A stretch of DNA of 64,000 nt. Source: an uncultured Oscillibacter sp. GTDB lineage: Bacteria > Bacillota > Clostridia > Oscillospirales > Oscillospiraceae. The notes under the pieces were generated by a model. It was not told where the DNA came from and did no database searches. It saw only the letters and a program-made list of their open reading frames with translations. Shown piece after piece: positions 18,101-26,219 of the stretch. Made by a program: the position numbers and the translations under genes. Location: positions 1 through 64,000 of the forward strand of contig CAJTKE010000010.1 of assembly GCA_910576865.1 (NCBI GenBank), given 5' to 3'. Every line of letters starts with the position of its first letter. Positions within the stretch are counted from its first letter, which is position 1.

Positions 18101-19366
18101 CTTACTGGCAATCTCCGGTCCGCCCTGATGAATAAAGTCCTGAAATTCCGTTCCGTCCGCTCCGCCCTTCAGGTACTCGAACAGGCTGCGCTGGTTGGAT
18201 TTAGCGGATTCGGACAGATGCTTCAATAAAAACGCCGCCATTGGATGAATCGGCAGAATATCATAGAAACGCTGGCGTCCGGGATCATCCGCAGCATTAA
18301 ATTGATTGACAACATAGGAGATGGAGTCCCAAAGATCGCCCTTCGCTTTTTCCCATTCTGCGGCAATATCCGGGTTCGGGTTGTCAATCATGGCGTGTCT
18401 GGCCAGACGGAAAGCGGTATCATTTGGCATTTGCAGCTTGCGGAAATAAAAGCGGTCGTTGGCTTTTTTTGCGCTCTCTGAACCTTCCGCCCAATACTGC
18501 TGGATGTCCATATGGGTCACAGGAACCAAGAAGAACCGATTGATGCCCGGCGTTTCCGTCACGTCTTCAAATGTTTTCAGTTGGGAGGAATTCGCTTCAA
18601 TAAACGGGTGAAATTCATCAAAGAGATACACAATGCTATGAAGCCGGTTCACATCCAAGATAGCCTTCACCCACTTGCGGAACATCGGAACATCGAAATC
18701 CAGATAGATGTAGTCCTGATGCAGCACGGTCTCCACTTCACTCAGCAACAAAGAAGCAATCGTATCCTGTTTCAGCGCCTCGGCCAGCTGGTCGGCGGTT
18801 GTAATATTCTCGTTCAGGTATATTAACTGGTCTTGGATGGAATCTCGGGTCTTGAAGAAGTTTTCTCCTTCGCGTCTCACGCGGTCAATCAGTATTTCCA
18901 GGTTGGACATCGCTGGAACGGTCATCCCGTGTTCATGTAATGCTGCTATAATCCCTTTTTCCAACCGTACCAGAAGACCGCTGTTGGCACCAACCCCGGA
19001 CGCGTTAAAATCGTATACCACCAGCGTACCGTCTGCCCGGCGGGCAAAGAGTGTTTTTTTCAAATTCTCTTGATCTGAAAAACCTTGCTTCTCCTGTTCA
19101 AACCACTGGCGCACACGTTTCTCATCGTCCATAAACAGCTTTTGAATCACGAGGGAGGCATTGGATTTTCCTGTGCCAAAGTTTCCAGTAATCCAGACAG
19201 ACTTTGCTCCTGAACTGAGGACGGACAGAATCGTATTACAGATTTCCTCAAACTCGGGATGGGGGCAAAAATCCAGCCAACGCTCAGGTGTCTGATTAAT
19301 TTCTTCCCGCGTCATGTTGGGGCAGTAATCTTCTTTGACGTGGAAATAGTCGGAATAATGTCTCAT
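15188..19366 (-). CDS. brxC: BREX ATPase BrxC (PglY-like)
   Basis: 1392 aa, the largest gene here. P-loop ATPase near the N-terminus: Walker A GNFGTGKS (61-68), Walker B SIVYLFDEF with Asp-Glu at 250-251. Long helical regions follow, as in BrxC/PglY (DUF6079-like) proteins. BrxC is a core BREX subunit thought to be the ATP-driven scaffold of the modification complex. The ATG overlaps the brxP stop by 4 bp (ATGA), so the two are coupled. It reads through without frameshift. Confidence 0.9.
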   Translation of the reverse strand: MRHYSDYFHVKEDYCPNMTREEINQTPERWLDFCPHPEFEEICNTILSVLSSGAKSVWITGNFGTGKSNASLVIQKLFMDDEKRVRQWFEQEKQGFSDQENLKKTLFARRADGTLVVYDFNASGVGANSGLLVRLEKGIIAALHEHGMTVPAMSNLEILIDRVRREGENFFKTRDSIQDQLIYLNENITTADQLAEALKQDTIASLLLSEVETVLHQDYIYLDFDVPMFRKWVKAILDVNRLHSIVYLFDEFHPFIEANSSQLKTFEDVTETPGINRFFLVPVTHMDIQQYWAEGSESAKKANDRFYFRKLQMPNDTAFRLARHAMIDNPNPDIAAEWEKAKGDLWDSISYVVNQFNAADDPGRQRFYDILPIHPMAAFLLKHLSESAKSNQRSLFEYLKGGADGTEFQDFIHQGGPEIASKQFLTVDYLWHYFMVRSDLGVDREITNISLLYQQIKERSFQNQAKDAPELRVLKAALLFCLMDRLTPGGHIRLRPTVENVVLSFRGDGTITDPEGIVETLQSKHCFSVSNGQISLFSMSTVKPEDVEKYRPQFYELLHERTQAMLEEKTKNDRQYSSGRFDIRVSDEGHTTLTNITAATRDKYSSGLAKDDGSVCLWFVIARDHEEQLAIPQRISNMLNQLRDHRMIMFTFPQHSFCHSNKNLWSEYIRQYAQYVAENDKTVKRQIRDEERHNGTLDKIEAEWFDELKRNNTLIRVHRIKNEQLITQDIVWSDFKQLITGYVRETMKYSVDHLGFRTEFFGNKALQSYARAGITMIGSPGPIGNLVTNMKQSGLENSERFFSQNPEHPLTAIHALLQKKMSNSVGRGGQFSLRTTYIELQRAPYGLRYNALTAFVLGYCLGDILKKNYQWTNGQLTKPLDVDTLAEMIEAVVKDDGANKLGVKEKLICRLSKEERTFIKLAPEIFGIGAVADATIPTVLSQIQTAVEKKSARVPLWVLPELIHAEKDPKADSIETVLTDICTAFTTSNKGKVEERSNAIKETGKILEDDPEIVSTIANYIKQENFLRSFEIYIDRVASELAQLAISIGDISHGYCTAILQKCQETAGWLWKQADISEEITEISCEYEIIRLAKSMCGFTGFVEYKDVFATLQKAVTVNNHLPQQMIEAAYPELADFLTEIQTGQNRLNIKNGLEHNASAIKYLFFDRAKTEPLKILRSHIPTVTLEDADWLGLLDEMAGGFQMSESAFLAAFTEKIEDFSKRSVVLKVKQEWKRISGEETPAAWAMRNGIPARYLFAGLPDGGDMLKAIEQPQTFSAGRLEELLILLQSIAARPVTDCQKALMTDVIPPRYRKFDIALAPLLDYLRGKYGGQPNQWPVRLDVFEFIKGQYKGAIAPQIREKIKNKNAEELKNRLLQLAEEHPELGLLFWEE

Positions 19367-21759
19367 TGCAATTCCTCCAACGCCAGATAAACAACATCCC
19401 AAAGATTGTGCTTCTCGGGATAAATTTCGATGCCGTCGTTTCCGTGGGTAAAGGTTGTGGAGATGTAGTCAGGGTAACGGGTTCGCAGTCCCTCGCACTG
19501 GCGCTTGAAGGTATCCGGCGCAATCCCAAAAGCGACTATGGGGGAAACGAACACGGAATCCACATCAGCAGTGAGTAATTCCCGGACAGTAAAGCTGTTT
19601 CGTCCGGACAGTTTTGCAATCAGGTACAGACCATATAGAATGGTCAACGGATGAACCTCTTTTGCTTTGCGGGTGATACTTTTGAAAATCTTTCCGCTAA
19701 ACTCGCAAACCGCAACACCACCATCGCTGCCTAATGGAGAGCGGGAAATCGATTCTTTTAAAGAAGTGATCCCATCTTTTTTAGTAGACGTACCAAGAGA
19801 TGGATAATTTTCGCTTAGCTTATCCAACAATTGTTCAACAGAATAAAGGCGTTCAATATCTGTTTCGGTAACAAACCATTTCACAAGAATTGCATTGTTT
19901 GCCAAAGCTATCCATATCAGTTCCCAGCCAACGGCGTTCGCTACCCCTTTTTCCTCAAAGACTTTTGATAAAACTGTCATTTTTCTCGTCTTCGGCTCAA
20001 TCAACATTGCTTGCTGGAACCAAGCACTTGCAGATTGAACCATCTTGTTTCCCAGTGGGTGACTTTCGTGCCAAGGAAAAAAGTTGTCCCCAAGATCAAT
20101 CAATGCAGCAATCCAATCTTCACGCAGACCAAAGTGGTTATACTTGTTAATGCCACTCATCTTATTTTGCTCATTATCTGACTTATACATGGACTTAAAC
20201 CTCCAACAGCCAAAATCAATGTCATAACAGCGATAGCAGCGCCTGCATCGTTGAGCATCGACTTCTATTTTTTTATTCTTGAAGCTGATTGCTCCAAAGT
20301 TACATTGAGCCTCACACGTCTGACAGCCGACGCAGGCTATGGTTTTACGAAACACATTTTGAAGTGTCGGCAGTAGTTCGTTACGCTCACTTTCTGATCG
20401 AAATTCAAAGGTAACAGCAGCCCCTCCTGTATTGGTCATCTGATAATGAAACGGAAGTCCACTATCTATTTTCGTTGGGATTTTAAGGAGAGATTGACCG
20501 CTTTCTTTTTCAACTACAACGCTGCCTACCGTTTTTATCCATTCTAAAAAAGCATCTTTTTTCAAAAACTGACTTTCAAAAGTTACATTCAAATTTGTAA
20601 TTGCTTGGGATGGATTTGGCAGAGTCATTTTTAGAACGACTCCACTTTTTCTGGCTCCCCAATCCACTGTACCAACAAATTCATCTCTTTCATCGGCTGT
20701 TAAAAAATTTTTGGTTGAGGTTTCTATGATAATATCCTCGTATTTTCTTATCAGCTGAGGATAGACCTCTTTGGCAAACCACATATACCGCGCAGCAGAA
20801 TCCGGGCAGGCGATACACCCCACACGGGCGATCCCTTTCTTATACGCTTCATTTACTACCAACCTGTTTGCAAAAATATACAGCCACAGCTCATGGGAAC
20901 CCCAATCCAGAATGGGCATCCGGTTTAACTGAGAAGCGTTTTTGACGCCATCGGAAGTGTCCTCATAAAAAGACCGGCTATGACTTTCGTCGCCGCGCAC
21001 CCCGACAAAGGCCATAACTTTGAGTGCGGTTTTATGAAGCCTCTTTTTCAGCGTCATCAATGCGGGAGTGCTTTTATGCACGGAGCAACACCAACGGATC
21101 GTCCGGGATGGCGGCCCAAAAACTTTCCAGTTCTCCAGCGCCGGTGTTTCGGCCCGGGCGGTAATAAATTCACGTTCCGGATAAAGGGATTTGACAGCGT
21201 CAACGACTTGATAGGTATCCGGAAGCTCCATATCAGTATCGCTAAAAACCACTGGAACGGAAAGCGGCAGGACCCGGTGGCAAATGTCCAGCAGAACCAC
21301 AGAATCCTTTCCACCGGAGAAGGCAATGTAGGCAATGTCGCATCGTCCAATGCTCTCATCATACAATTCCTTGGTTCTACGTTTTGCGTCGGCAGTCACG
21401 ATATCCATGATTTCCGCATTCGCAGCCACCATGGCATCCACATCAACGGGGTAGAGCGATAACTTCCCATCAAAGAAAATCTGAATATCCAGCGGTTTCC
21501 CATACTGCGTTTTATTCAGTTGGGCAACTTTACGGCCATATGCGTTTCCGTTTTCGTCTACATCTGCAATCAAATAAGTGTTCTTAATTCCCCACATCAA
21601 CGGCCTGGTTTCATTGGGATCATATTCAAAGTACTGCCCCAGTCCTGTCAACGCCAATTCCGGAACAAATACAGGGCGAATCTCATTCGCAACATATTTT
21701 CCGGTCTGGGTAGTCAGCAGATAGCCGTGGGTCTTATTGTCAAAACGATATGAGTACAA
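19363..21759 (-). CDS. brxP: BrxP: PP-loop (PAPS-reductase-like)-ferredoxin-DUF4007 fusion
   Basis: 798 aa. Residues about 140-345 form a PAPS-reductase/DndC-type domain: PP-loop SGGKDS (148-153), RWCCSVHKSTP with Cys224-Cys225, and GCIACP (314-319), likely ligands of a 4Fe-4S cluster. Residues 476-518 are ferredoxin-like (CVGCQTCEAQC, then CRRCYRC). Residues about 540-798 resemble DUF4007, a domain seen near Dnd genes. BrxP marks type 4 BREX and takes the place of the methylase PglX. The start is TTG directly after the upstream stop, with GGAGG 11 bp before it. The likely activity is ATP-dependent activation of DNA for sulfur insertion. Confidence 0.88.
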   Translation of the reverse strand: MYSYRFDNKTHGYLLTTQTGKYVANEIRPVFVPELALTGLGQYFEYDPNETRPLMWGIKNTYLIADVDENGNAYGRKVAQLNKTQYGKPLDIQIFFDGKLSLYPVDVDAMVAANAEIMDIVTADAKRRTKELYDESIGRCDIAYIAFSGGKDSVVLLDICHRVLPLSVPVVFSDTDMELPDTYQVVDAVKSLYPEREFITARAETPALENWKVFGPPSRTIRWCCSVHKSTPALMTLKKRLHKTALKVMAFVGVRGDESHSRSFYEDTSDGVKNASQLNRMPILDWGSHELWLYIFANRLVVNEAYKKGIARVGCIACPDSAARYMWFAKEVYPQLIRKYEDIIIETSTKNFLTADERDEFVGTVDWGARKSGVVLKMTLPNPSQAITNLNVTFESQFLKKDAFLEWIKTVGSVVVEKESGQSLLKIPTKIDSGLPFHYQMTNTGGAAVTFEFRSESERNELLPTLQNVFRKTIACVGCQTCEAQCNFGAISFKNKKIEVDAQRCRRCYRCYDIDFGCWRFKSMYKSDNEQNKMSGINKYNHFGLREDWIAALIDLGDNFFPWHESHPLGNKMVQSASAWFQQAMLIEPKTRKMTVLSKVFEEKGVANAVGWELIWIALANNAILVKWFVTETDIERLYSVEQLLDKLSENYPSLGTSTKKDGITSLKESISRSPLGSDGGVAVCEFSGKIFKSITRKAKEVHPLTILYGLYLIAKLSGRNSFTVRELLTADVDSVFVSPIVAFGIAPDTFKRQCEGLRTRYPDYISTTFTHGNDGIEIYPEKHNLWDVVYLALEELQ

Positions 21760-23037
21760 TCAGCCATCTACCTCCGCAAATGTGTTATTTCTCCACTCTC
21801 GGTGTGGTTGTCCTTTGTAATAGGAACTGATTAAGCGCCTATAGGTATCCCAGTCAGGGAGACCAAATTCGGATTTAAAATTTACGCCCAATTGAAGTGA
21901 AAGAGCTGTATGCAGCGTTTCCTGAGAGACAGGCAATTCAATCTCATCAAGTCGTTCCAGCGTAGTGGAAAGAATCTCGGGAAAGTCTTCCTGCAATCCA
22001 AGTGCCGCAAATGACTGGTAGCAGATTGTATTATTGATTTCTACCCGAACAAGCTCGTCAGACGCACAATGACGAACGATTTTGCTCAATAGGTATTTTG
22101 AGAAAGCAGGGAATTTCTCCTGAAGCTCATCTTCCGCACAAGAGCCATAGTGCCCTTCGTTAATTAATGTTACAATTTTTTTTGCAACCTCACCAAAGGT
22201 TTCCCATACGTTTCCATCACTATAGCGGACAACTCTACTTCTTATCTGCGGGACCGCAACGCAACGCACCTTCTCTTGCGCGACCCAAAGATAATAGTCT
22301 TCAAAATCTTCGACTGTTTTGATGCAGGCGGGATTCAATCGTTTTTCAAATTCTTTGTAAACCTCAGATACTTCAAAGCATCCATAGTTCTGAAGATACG
22401 CATCTGTCGTTACCAGTAAGTCAGTCTGAGTTTCCTCATCCGCAATTTGATCCGGTAGGAAAAAGATACCATCCCTTCTGCCGAACATTGAATTTTCAAG
22501 ATTCTCTTTGATTTTTGTATCAATCTGTATTCCAGATATACCGGCAAGCAGGCTGATAGAGGTAGCCTCAAAACGAAAGCCTCCAGAGTATGTACTCCTC
22601 AGTACGTCCAGGATCACATCCGGAATTGTTACATCCAATTGCTTGGATAAATTGTAGCAATTCTCGTTGGAAATTAAGATTTCCGGCGTGTCTATAGTAG
22701 AGGGGAATACCTCTTCAACGCCAGATTCCAAAAAGCAAACGTATCTTCTGTATGCGGACAGTCCGGCCGAAAATGTCCCATGACCGCTCCCGCGATCGAC
22801 CTTTTGAAAGTTGGGCGCAGCGCGGAAAAGTTTGATGAGTCGGTCAAAATCCTGAAGTGTCCGACAGCGATAGGTATCCCGTTCTTCTGTTGACAGAGGA
22901 ATATCCAATTTGAGGGGCTCAGTGCGGAGGCAGGCGGCGTATCTGTTTGCAACATGGGCCTTATAGGGTAATCCCCGTGCATTTGTTTGGGTTGTAAGCC
23001 AAAGAGAAAATTCCTTTTCAGCAGCTGCCCGTATCAT
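21760..23037 (-). CDS. Unknown first gene of the type 4 BREX operon
   Basis: 425 aa. The N-terminal 100 residues (EKEFSLWLTTQ, SAGLSAYRRYVCFL) resemble the small helical domain that precedes effector domains in some restriction proteins. The middle is unrecognised. The C-terminal 150 residues look like successive winged helices (SKYLLSKIVRHCASDELVRV and later segments). No PD-(D/E)xK or HNH motif is clear. ATG at 23037 follows AGGGGG and its own promoter, and its TGA abuts the brxP TTG. As first gene it could be the DNA-recognition or discrimination subunit, or a regulator. I cannot name the family. Confidence 0.7.
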   Translation of the reverse strand: MIRAAAEKEFSLWLTTQTNARGLPYKAHVANRYAACLRTEPLKLDIPLSTEERDTYRCRTLQDFDRLIKLFRAAPNFQKVDRGSGHGTFSAGLSAYRRYVCFLESGVEEVFPSTIDTPEILISNENCYNLSKQLDVTIPDVILDVLRSTYSGGFRFEATSISLLAGISGIQIDTKIKENLENSMFGRRDGIFFLPDQIADEETQTDLLVTTDAYLQNYGCFEVSEVYKEFEKRLNPACIKTVEDFEDYYLWVAQEKVRCVAVPQIRSRVVRYSDGNVWETFGEVAKKIVTLINEGHYGSCAEDELQEKFPAFSKYLLSKIVRHCASDELVRVEINNTICYQSFAALGLQEDFPEILSTTLERLDEIELPVSQETLHTALSLQLGVNFKSEFGLPDWDTYRRLISSYYKGQPHREWRNNTFAEVDG

Positions 23038-23070
23038 TTGAACACCCCCTGCGTAAAAATTAACAAAATA

Positions 23071-23099
23071 ATCATACCACATCTGGTACTGGAAAACAA
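23071..23099 (-). promoter_or_regulatory. Promoter of the BREX operon
   Basis: On the minus strand TTGTTT (23099-23094) and TATGAT (23076-23071) with a 17-bp spacer, about 34 bp before the ATG of the 425-aa gene. No other promoter is obvious inside the tightly packed operon. The gap 23100-23298 holds no gene I can support. Confidence 0.6.
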
Positions 23100-23298
23100 C
23101 GGCGCTTTTCGACTTTTACGAAAATCCCTCAAACTTGATTGAGCATGATACCGCCTCCCTGGCTTCCTGGTATACCTCACCGTCATCGCCGTTCCTCTCC
23201 GCCACTCTCCATTATAGACAGCCAGCAAACAGGCGGCGTGGTCGGCCAGATATTGGTTGCGCTCCGGCATACTGCAAGTTTGTCTTCCAGCAGGCTGA

Positions 23299-23348
23299 AT
23301 CGTTTATCCTTTGTTTATAGAGATGCAGGATCTGAACACCAAGAGCAG
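23299..23348 (+). repeat. Right copy of diverged 50-bp direct repeat
   Basis: ATCGTTTATCCTTTG... ending ACCAAGAGCAG. It matches 9931-9980 at about 41 of 50 positions. It runs into the terminator hairpin of the CAP gene. Confidence 0.55.
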
Positions 23349-23367
23349 ACCGTTTTCCGGTCTGCTC
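23343..23367 (-). terminator. Hairpin downstream of CAP gene
   Basis: 10-bp perfect stem GAGCAGACCG / CGGTCTGCTC around TTTTC, 19 bp past the stop of the minus-strand CAP gene. Confidence 0.6.
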
Positions 23368-23385
23368 CTTTGACTGGCTATCCTT

Positions 23386-24150
23386 TCACGCATAGAAGTT
23401 GACGCTGTTGGGTATCCCAACAAACATGTAGCAGTATGTGATTCCGTCGTACTGAGTCACCCCCACTCCTATACAGTCGCATCTCGGGTCGACCATGGTC
23501 TGGAAGTGACCGGGAGAATTGATCCAGTTGTCGACGGCGTGTTGTGCGGCATCAGCTGTACCGGTGAACACGGTGAGGTTGGACCCGAAACCGTAGGGGT
23601 AGCCGGCATCAACAGCGGCTTGGCTCTCCTCCGGGGAGTGGTGCCAAGTGTAGCGCCGGTTGGAGCAGGCTTGGGCGGCGTTCATCAGGGCCTCACTGAC
23701 CGGCAGTTCCGGTACACCGTTGGCCCTGCGGGTCTGGTTGATCAGCCGGATCATCTCCTGTCGTATCTCCATGTTATCTGTCAGGCAGGTGTTGCCATCC
23801 TCAACAGGTGGGGCGGGGTCAGCGGCGGCATCGACCGTAAACGTCACGGTTCCGTATTCCCCGGCACTGTTGGAAACGGTAATCTCTGCGTTTCCCGCCT
23901 CCTTGGCAACAGCTACCCAAAAGTTTAATACCTGTTCCACCGTTACAATGTCCGGGTCACTGGAGGTGACGGTGTACTCTGTCCTGCTGGGACCAATGAT
24001 CAGACCACTTCTCTCTCCCACCTCCAGGGTGCTGCCTTTGTAGCTGCTTACCCGGATGGCTGGGGCCTCCGCTGCGGCACCAGGGACAGCGAGGACAATT
24101 GCAAGGACGACTGCTGCCAATGTGGCGATGCTCTTTTTCTTGTTGGTCAT
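23386..24150 (-). CDS. Secreted CAP/SCP-domain protein with Ig-like region
   Basis: 254 aa. A signal peptide (MTNKKKSIATLAAVVLAIVL, then an AAAEAP cleavage region) leads to a beta-sandwich of about 85 residues (VTSSDPDIVTV, bacterial Ig-like). A CAP domain follows from about residue 120 (IRLINQTRRANGVPELPVSE, HHSPEE, WINSPGHFQTMVD), with the His/Glu pattern of the CAP cavity. Exported, probably to the cell surface. ATG has CAGGAGGGAAAAT directly upstream. Functions of bacterial CAP proteins are mostly unknown. It stands alone. Confidence 0.85.
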   Translation of the reverse strand: MTNKKKSIATLAAVVLAIVLAVPGAAAEAPAIRVSSYKGSTLEVGERSGLIIGPSRTEYTVTSSDPDIVTVEQVLNFWVAVAKEAGNAEITVSNSAGEYGTVTFTVDAAADPAPPVEDGNTCLTDNMEIRQEMIRLINQTRRANGVPELPVSEALMNAAQACSNRRYTWHHSPEESQAAVDAGYPYGFGSNLTVFTGTADAAQHAVDNWINSPGHFQTMVDPRCDCIGVGVTQYDGITYCYMFVGIPNSVNFYA

Positions 24151-24325
24151 ATTTTCCCTCCTGTATTCAGTATTTTTGGTGTCTTTCGCAACCAACACAA
24201 TACCGAGTGAGGGAGAAAAAGTCGAGCAAAAATCGATTTGAAAGTAGAGAAATTTATATGGAAAAGTGTAGCAATTTAGACAATCCAGTTATGATAATTT
24301 CAGAAATTACGGCTGGCCGTTCTAA

Positions 24326-24724
24326 TCATACATTTTCGTGCTGTAGCTTCCTCAAGATTGCTTCATCCGCTGGGCAAAATTCATACTGTGGTATCTCCTC
24401 TGGAGTGATCCAGCGGATATCATTGTGCTCCAGCATCTTGGGCGTTCCCTCAATGATTGCCGCATTGAACAGTGTCAGATGTACATTCAGGTCGGGGTAA
24501 TCGTGGTCTACATCCATGAACACTTCGCCCACTGAAATAGTGACAGCCAGCTCCTCCCGGCACTCCCGCACCAGCGCCTGTTCTTTTGTCTCCCCAAGTT
24601 CCACCTTGCCGCCCACAAACTCCCACAGCAATCCCCGCGCTTTATGAGCCGGACGCTGGCAGATCAGAAACCTGTCTCCATCCCAAATCAGCGCCGCCAC
24701 AACTTCTGTCACTTTTTTCTTCAT
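24326..24724 (-). CDS. NUDIX hydrolase, MutT-like
   Basis: 132 aa with a complete NUDIX box: GGKVELGETKEQALVRECRE followed by EL, matching Gx5Ex7REUxEExGU. The IWDGDRFLICQRP start and the WEFVGGK lead-in are typical of MutT/8-oxo-dGTP diphosphatases, which clean oxidised nucleotides. ATG at 24724 was preferred to an upstream in-frame start because of GAGGGTGA before it. It diverges from the deformylase operon. Confidence 0.85.
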   Translation of the reverse strand: MKKKVTEVVAALIWDGDRFLICQRPAHKARGLLWEFVGGKVELGETKEQALVRECREELAVTISVGEVFMDVDHDYPDLNVHLTLFNAAIIEGTPKMLEHNDIRWITPEEIPQYEFCPADEAILRKLQHENV

Positions 24725-24828
24725 ACCGTCTGTCACCCTCGATTTGCCTTTTTCCCCTGTCTGTGCTATTTTATATGAGTATACCACAAATTTCCCTTTG
24801 GGGGAAGTGCGTAATGGAGGAGCAGTAT

Positions 24829-25239
24829 ATGATACAAAAGATCATGCGGGATGAAGCGTTCCTCTCCCAAAAGGCTGAACCAGCCACCTTGGAGGACTTG
24901 CCTGTCGCCCAGGACCTGCTGGATACCCTGAACGCTCACAAGGCCGGCTGTGTGGGCATGGCGGCCAACATGATCGGCGTTAACAAGCGGATCATCGCCT
25001 TTGACAACGAGGGCAAGTACATGGTCATGTTCAACCCGGAGATCATCAAGAAATCCGGACCTTACGAGACGGAGGAGGGCTGTCTTTCCCTCACCGGCAT
25101 CCGGAAGGCCAAACGCTGGCAGTCCATCAAGGTGCAGTACCAGAATGAGCAGTTTCAGACACGCTTTAAGACCTTCACCGGCTGGACAGCACAGATCATC
25201 CAGCACGAAATTGACCACTGCGAGGGGGTGCTGATCTGA
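24829..25239 (+). CDS. def: Peptide deformylase-like protein
   Basis: 136 aa. EGCLS and QHEIDH supply the metal Cys and two His. The first motif reads VGMAANMIG, where canonical deformylases have GLAAPQIG, so the conserved Gln is replaced by Met. This short variant is common in Firmicutes beside a standard Def. It would remove formyl groups from N-termini, but its activity is uncertain. ATG at 24829 has GGAGGAG 6 bp upstream. The HEAT-like gene follows after 1 bp. Confidence 0.8.
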   Translation: MIQKIMRDEAFLSQKAEPATLEDLPVAQDLLDTLNAHKAGCVGMAANMIGVNKRIIAFDNEGKYMVMFNPEIIKKSGPYETEEGCLSLTGIRKAKRWQSIKVQYQNEQFQTRFKTFTGWTAQIIQHEIDHCEGVLI

Positions 25240-25240
25240 T

Positions 25241-25687
25241 ATGGACTTCGATGCCTGCGTTGCCTGCCTGACGGGAAAGGACGCCAAGGACGCCTATGCG
25301 TTCACTCAGCAGATCGTAGCGGAAAGTCGGGACTCCGATGCCTGGTATCCCTGTTTTGACCGCTTCGCCGAGCTTTTGCGGCATAAAAACTCCCTGGTCC
25401 GCAATCGGGCAATCGCCATTCTGGCGGCCAACGCCCGCTGGGACAGGGAGGGGAAATTTGACGCACTTCTGGATGAATTTTTATCTCATGTAACCGATGT
25501 GAAGCCCATCACGGCCCGTCAGTGCGTGGCGGTGCTTCCCGACATCGCGGAGGCGAAGCCGGAGTTGGCCTCCCGCATCCGAGCGGCGCTGGAGCAGGCC
25601 GACCTGAGCGGCTACCCGGACAGTATGCAGCCTCTGGTTTTGAAGGACATCGTGGCGGCGCTGCGGAAAATGGAGCGCCAGACATGA
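25241..25687 (+). CDS. HEAT-repeat-like helical protein
   Basis: 148 aa, almost all helical, with HEAT-like pairs (LLRHKNSLVRNRAIAILAAN, RQCVAVLPDIAEAKPELASR). It is the second gene of a four-gene plus-strand operon (deformylase, this gene, DUF6933-like, YaaA) joined by 1-bp gaps and 4-bp overlaps. Such proteins usually serve as binding scaffolds. No specific partner can be named. Confidence 0.7.
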   Translation: MDFDACVACLTGKDAKDAYAFTQQIVAESRDSDAWYPCFDRFAELLRHKNSLVRNRAIAILAANARWDREGKFDALLDEFLSHVTDVKPITARQCVAVLPDIAEAKPELASRIRAALEQADLSGYPDSMQPLVLKDIVAALRKMERQT

Positions 25688-26205
25688 AGTCATTGAAACC
25701 GATAGAGCTGGGTCTGACCATACCCCTCCAGCGATATTTATACATCAAAGCGCTCCCTTATCCTCGAGAACCAAACCGCCGCTTCTGCTGGGATCTCCAC
25801 GCCATTCCGCTACGGGGCAGGCCCAGTCTGCTGGCAGTCCACTGCCACACACGTTACACGTTTGTGCTGTATGATCTCAACTACCTGGATTGGGTGCGCC
25901 TGCCGGACGTTTTCCTGGACGGTCTGCGGCTCAGCTTGTCCGCCGCCGGCTTTGCCGCAGAAACGACGAAGGAGCTGTGCGGTTCAAACCCGCCTCTGTT
26001 CACCAGGACTCATGGCCGCCGGGAGGTGGCCTTTTTGAACTGCGCCTGGGAGGATGTGATCACAGCGGAGCTGGCCTTGGATGAGAGCAGCCAAAGTCAG
26101 CCCCTGCTGGAGCAGATCATCAATGCCAAGCCCAGCCGCTGTGCGGGCGCTGAAGGCTTGGGCATGGCGGCGGAACGGCTGGCGGATATGCTTTCCCAAA
26201 TATGA
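25684..26205 (+). CDS. DUF6933-like hypothetical protein
   Basis: 173 aa. The central strand-turn-strand (SLLAVHCHTRYTFVLYDL) and following helix resemble DUF6933, small proteins thought to bind nucleic acid. The ATG overlaps the previous stop (ATGA), so an upstream in-frame reading is not needed. It is third in the deformylase operon. Function unknown. Confidence 0.55.
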   Translation: MKSLKPIELGLTIPLQRYLYIKALPYPREPNRRFCWDLHAIPLRGRPSLLAVHCHTRYTFVLYDLNYLDWVRLPDVFLDGLRLSLSAAGFAAETTKELCGSNPPLFTRTHGRREVAFLNCAWEDVITAELALDESSQSQPLLEQIINAKPSRCAGAEGLGMAAERLADMLSQI

Positions 26206-26219
26206 AAGGATGGGCATCT

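Noticed and set aside
10246..23037. A standard Dnd (dndBCDE) phosphorothioation system
   Set aside because: No DndB, DndD or DndE. PglZ and BrxC are present, which defines BREX. Only the DndC-like and DndA-like parts are shared.
10246..23037. Type 1 BREX with PglX methylase
   Set aside because: No DNA methylase motif (NPPY/DPPY with SAM loop) occurs in the operon, and BrxA/BrxB are absent.
23100..23270. Minus-strand frame starting MPERNQYLADHAACLL
   Set aside because: It looks faintly gene-like but has no ribosome site, runs through the BREX promoter into the next start, and matches no family I know. It could be a remnant.
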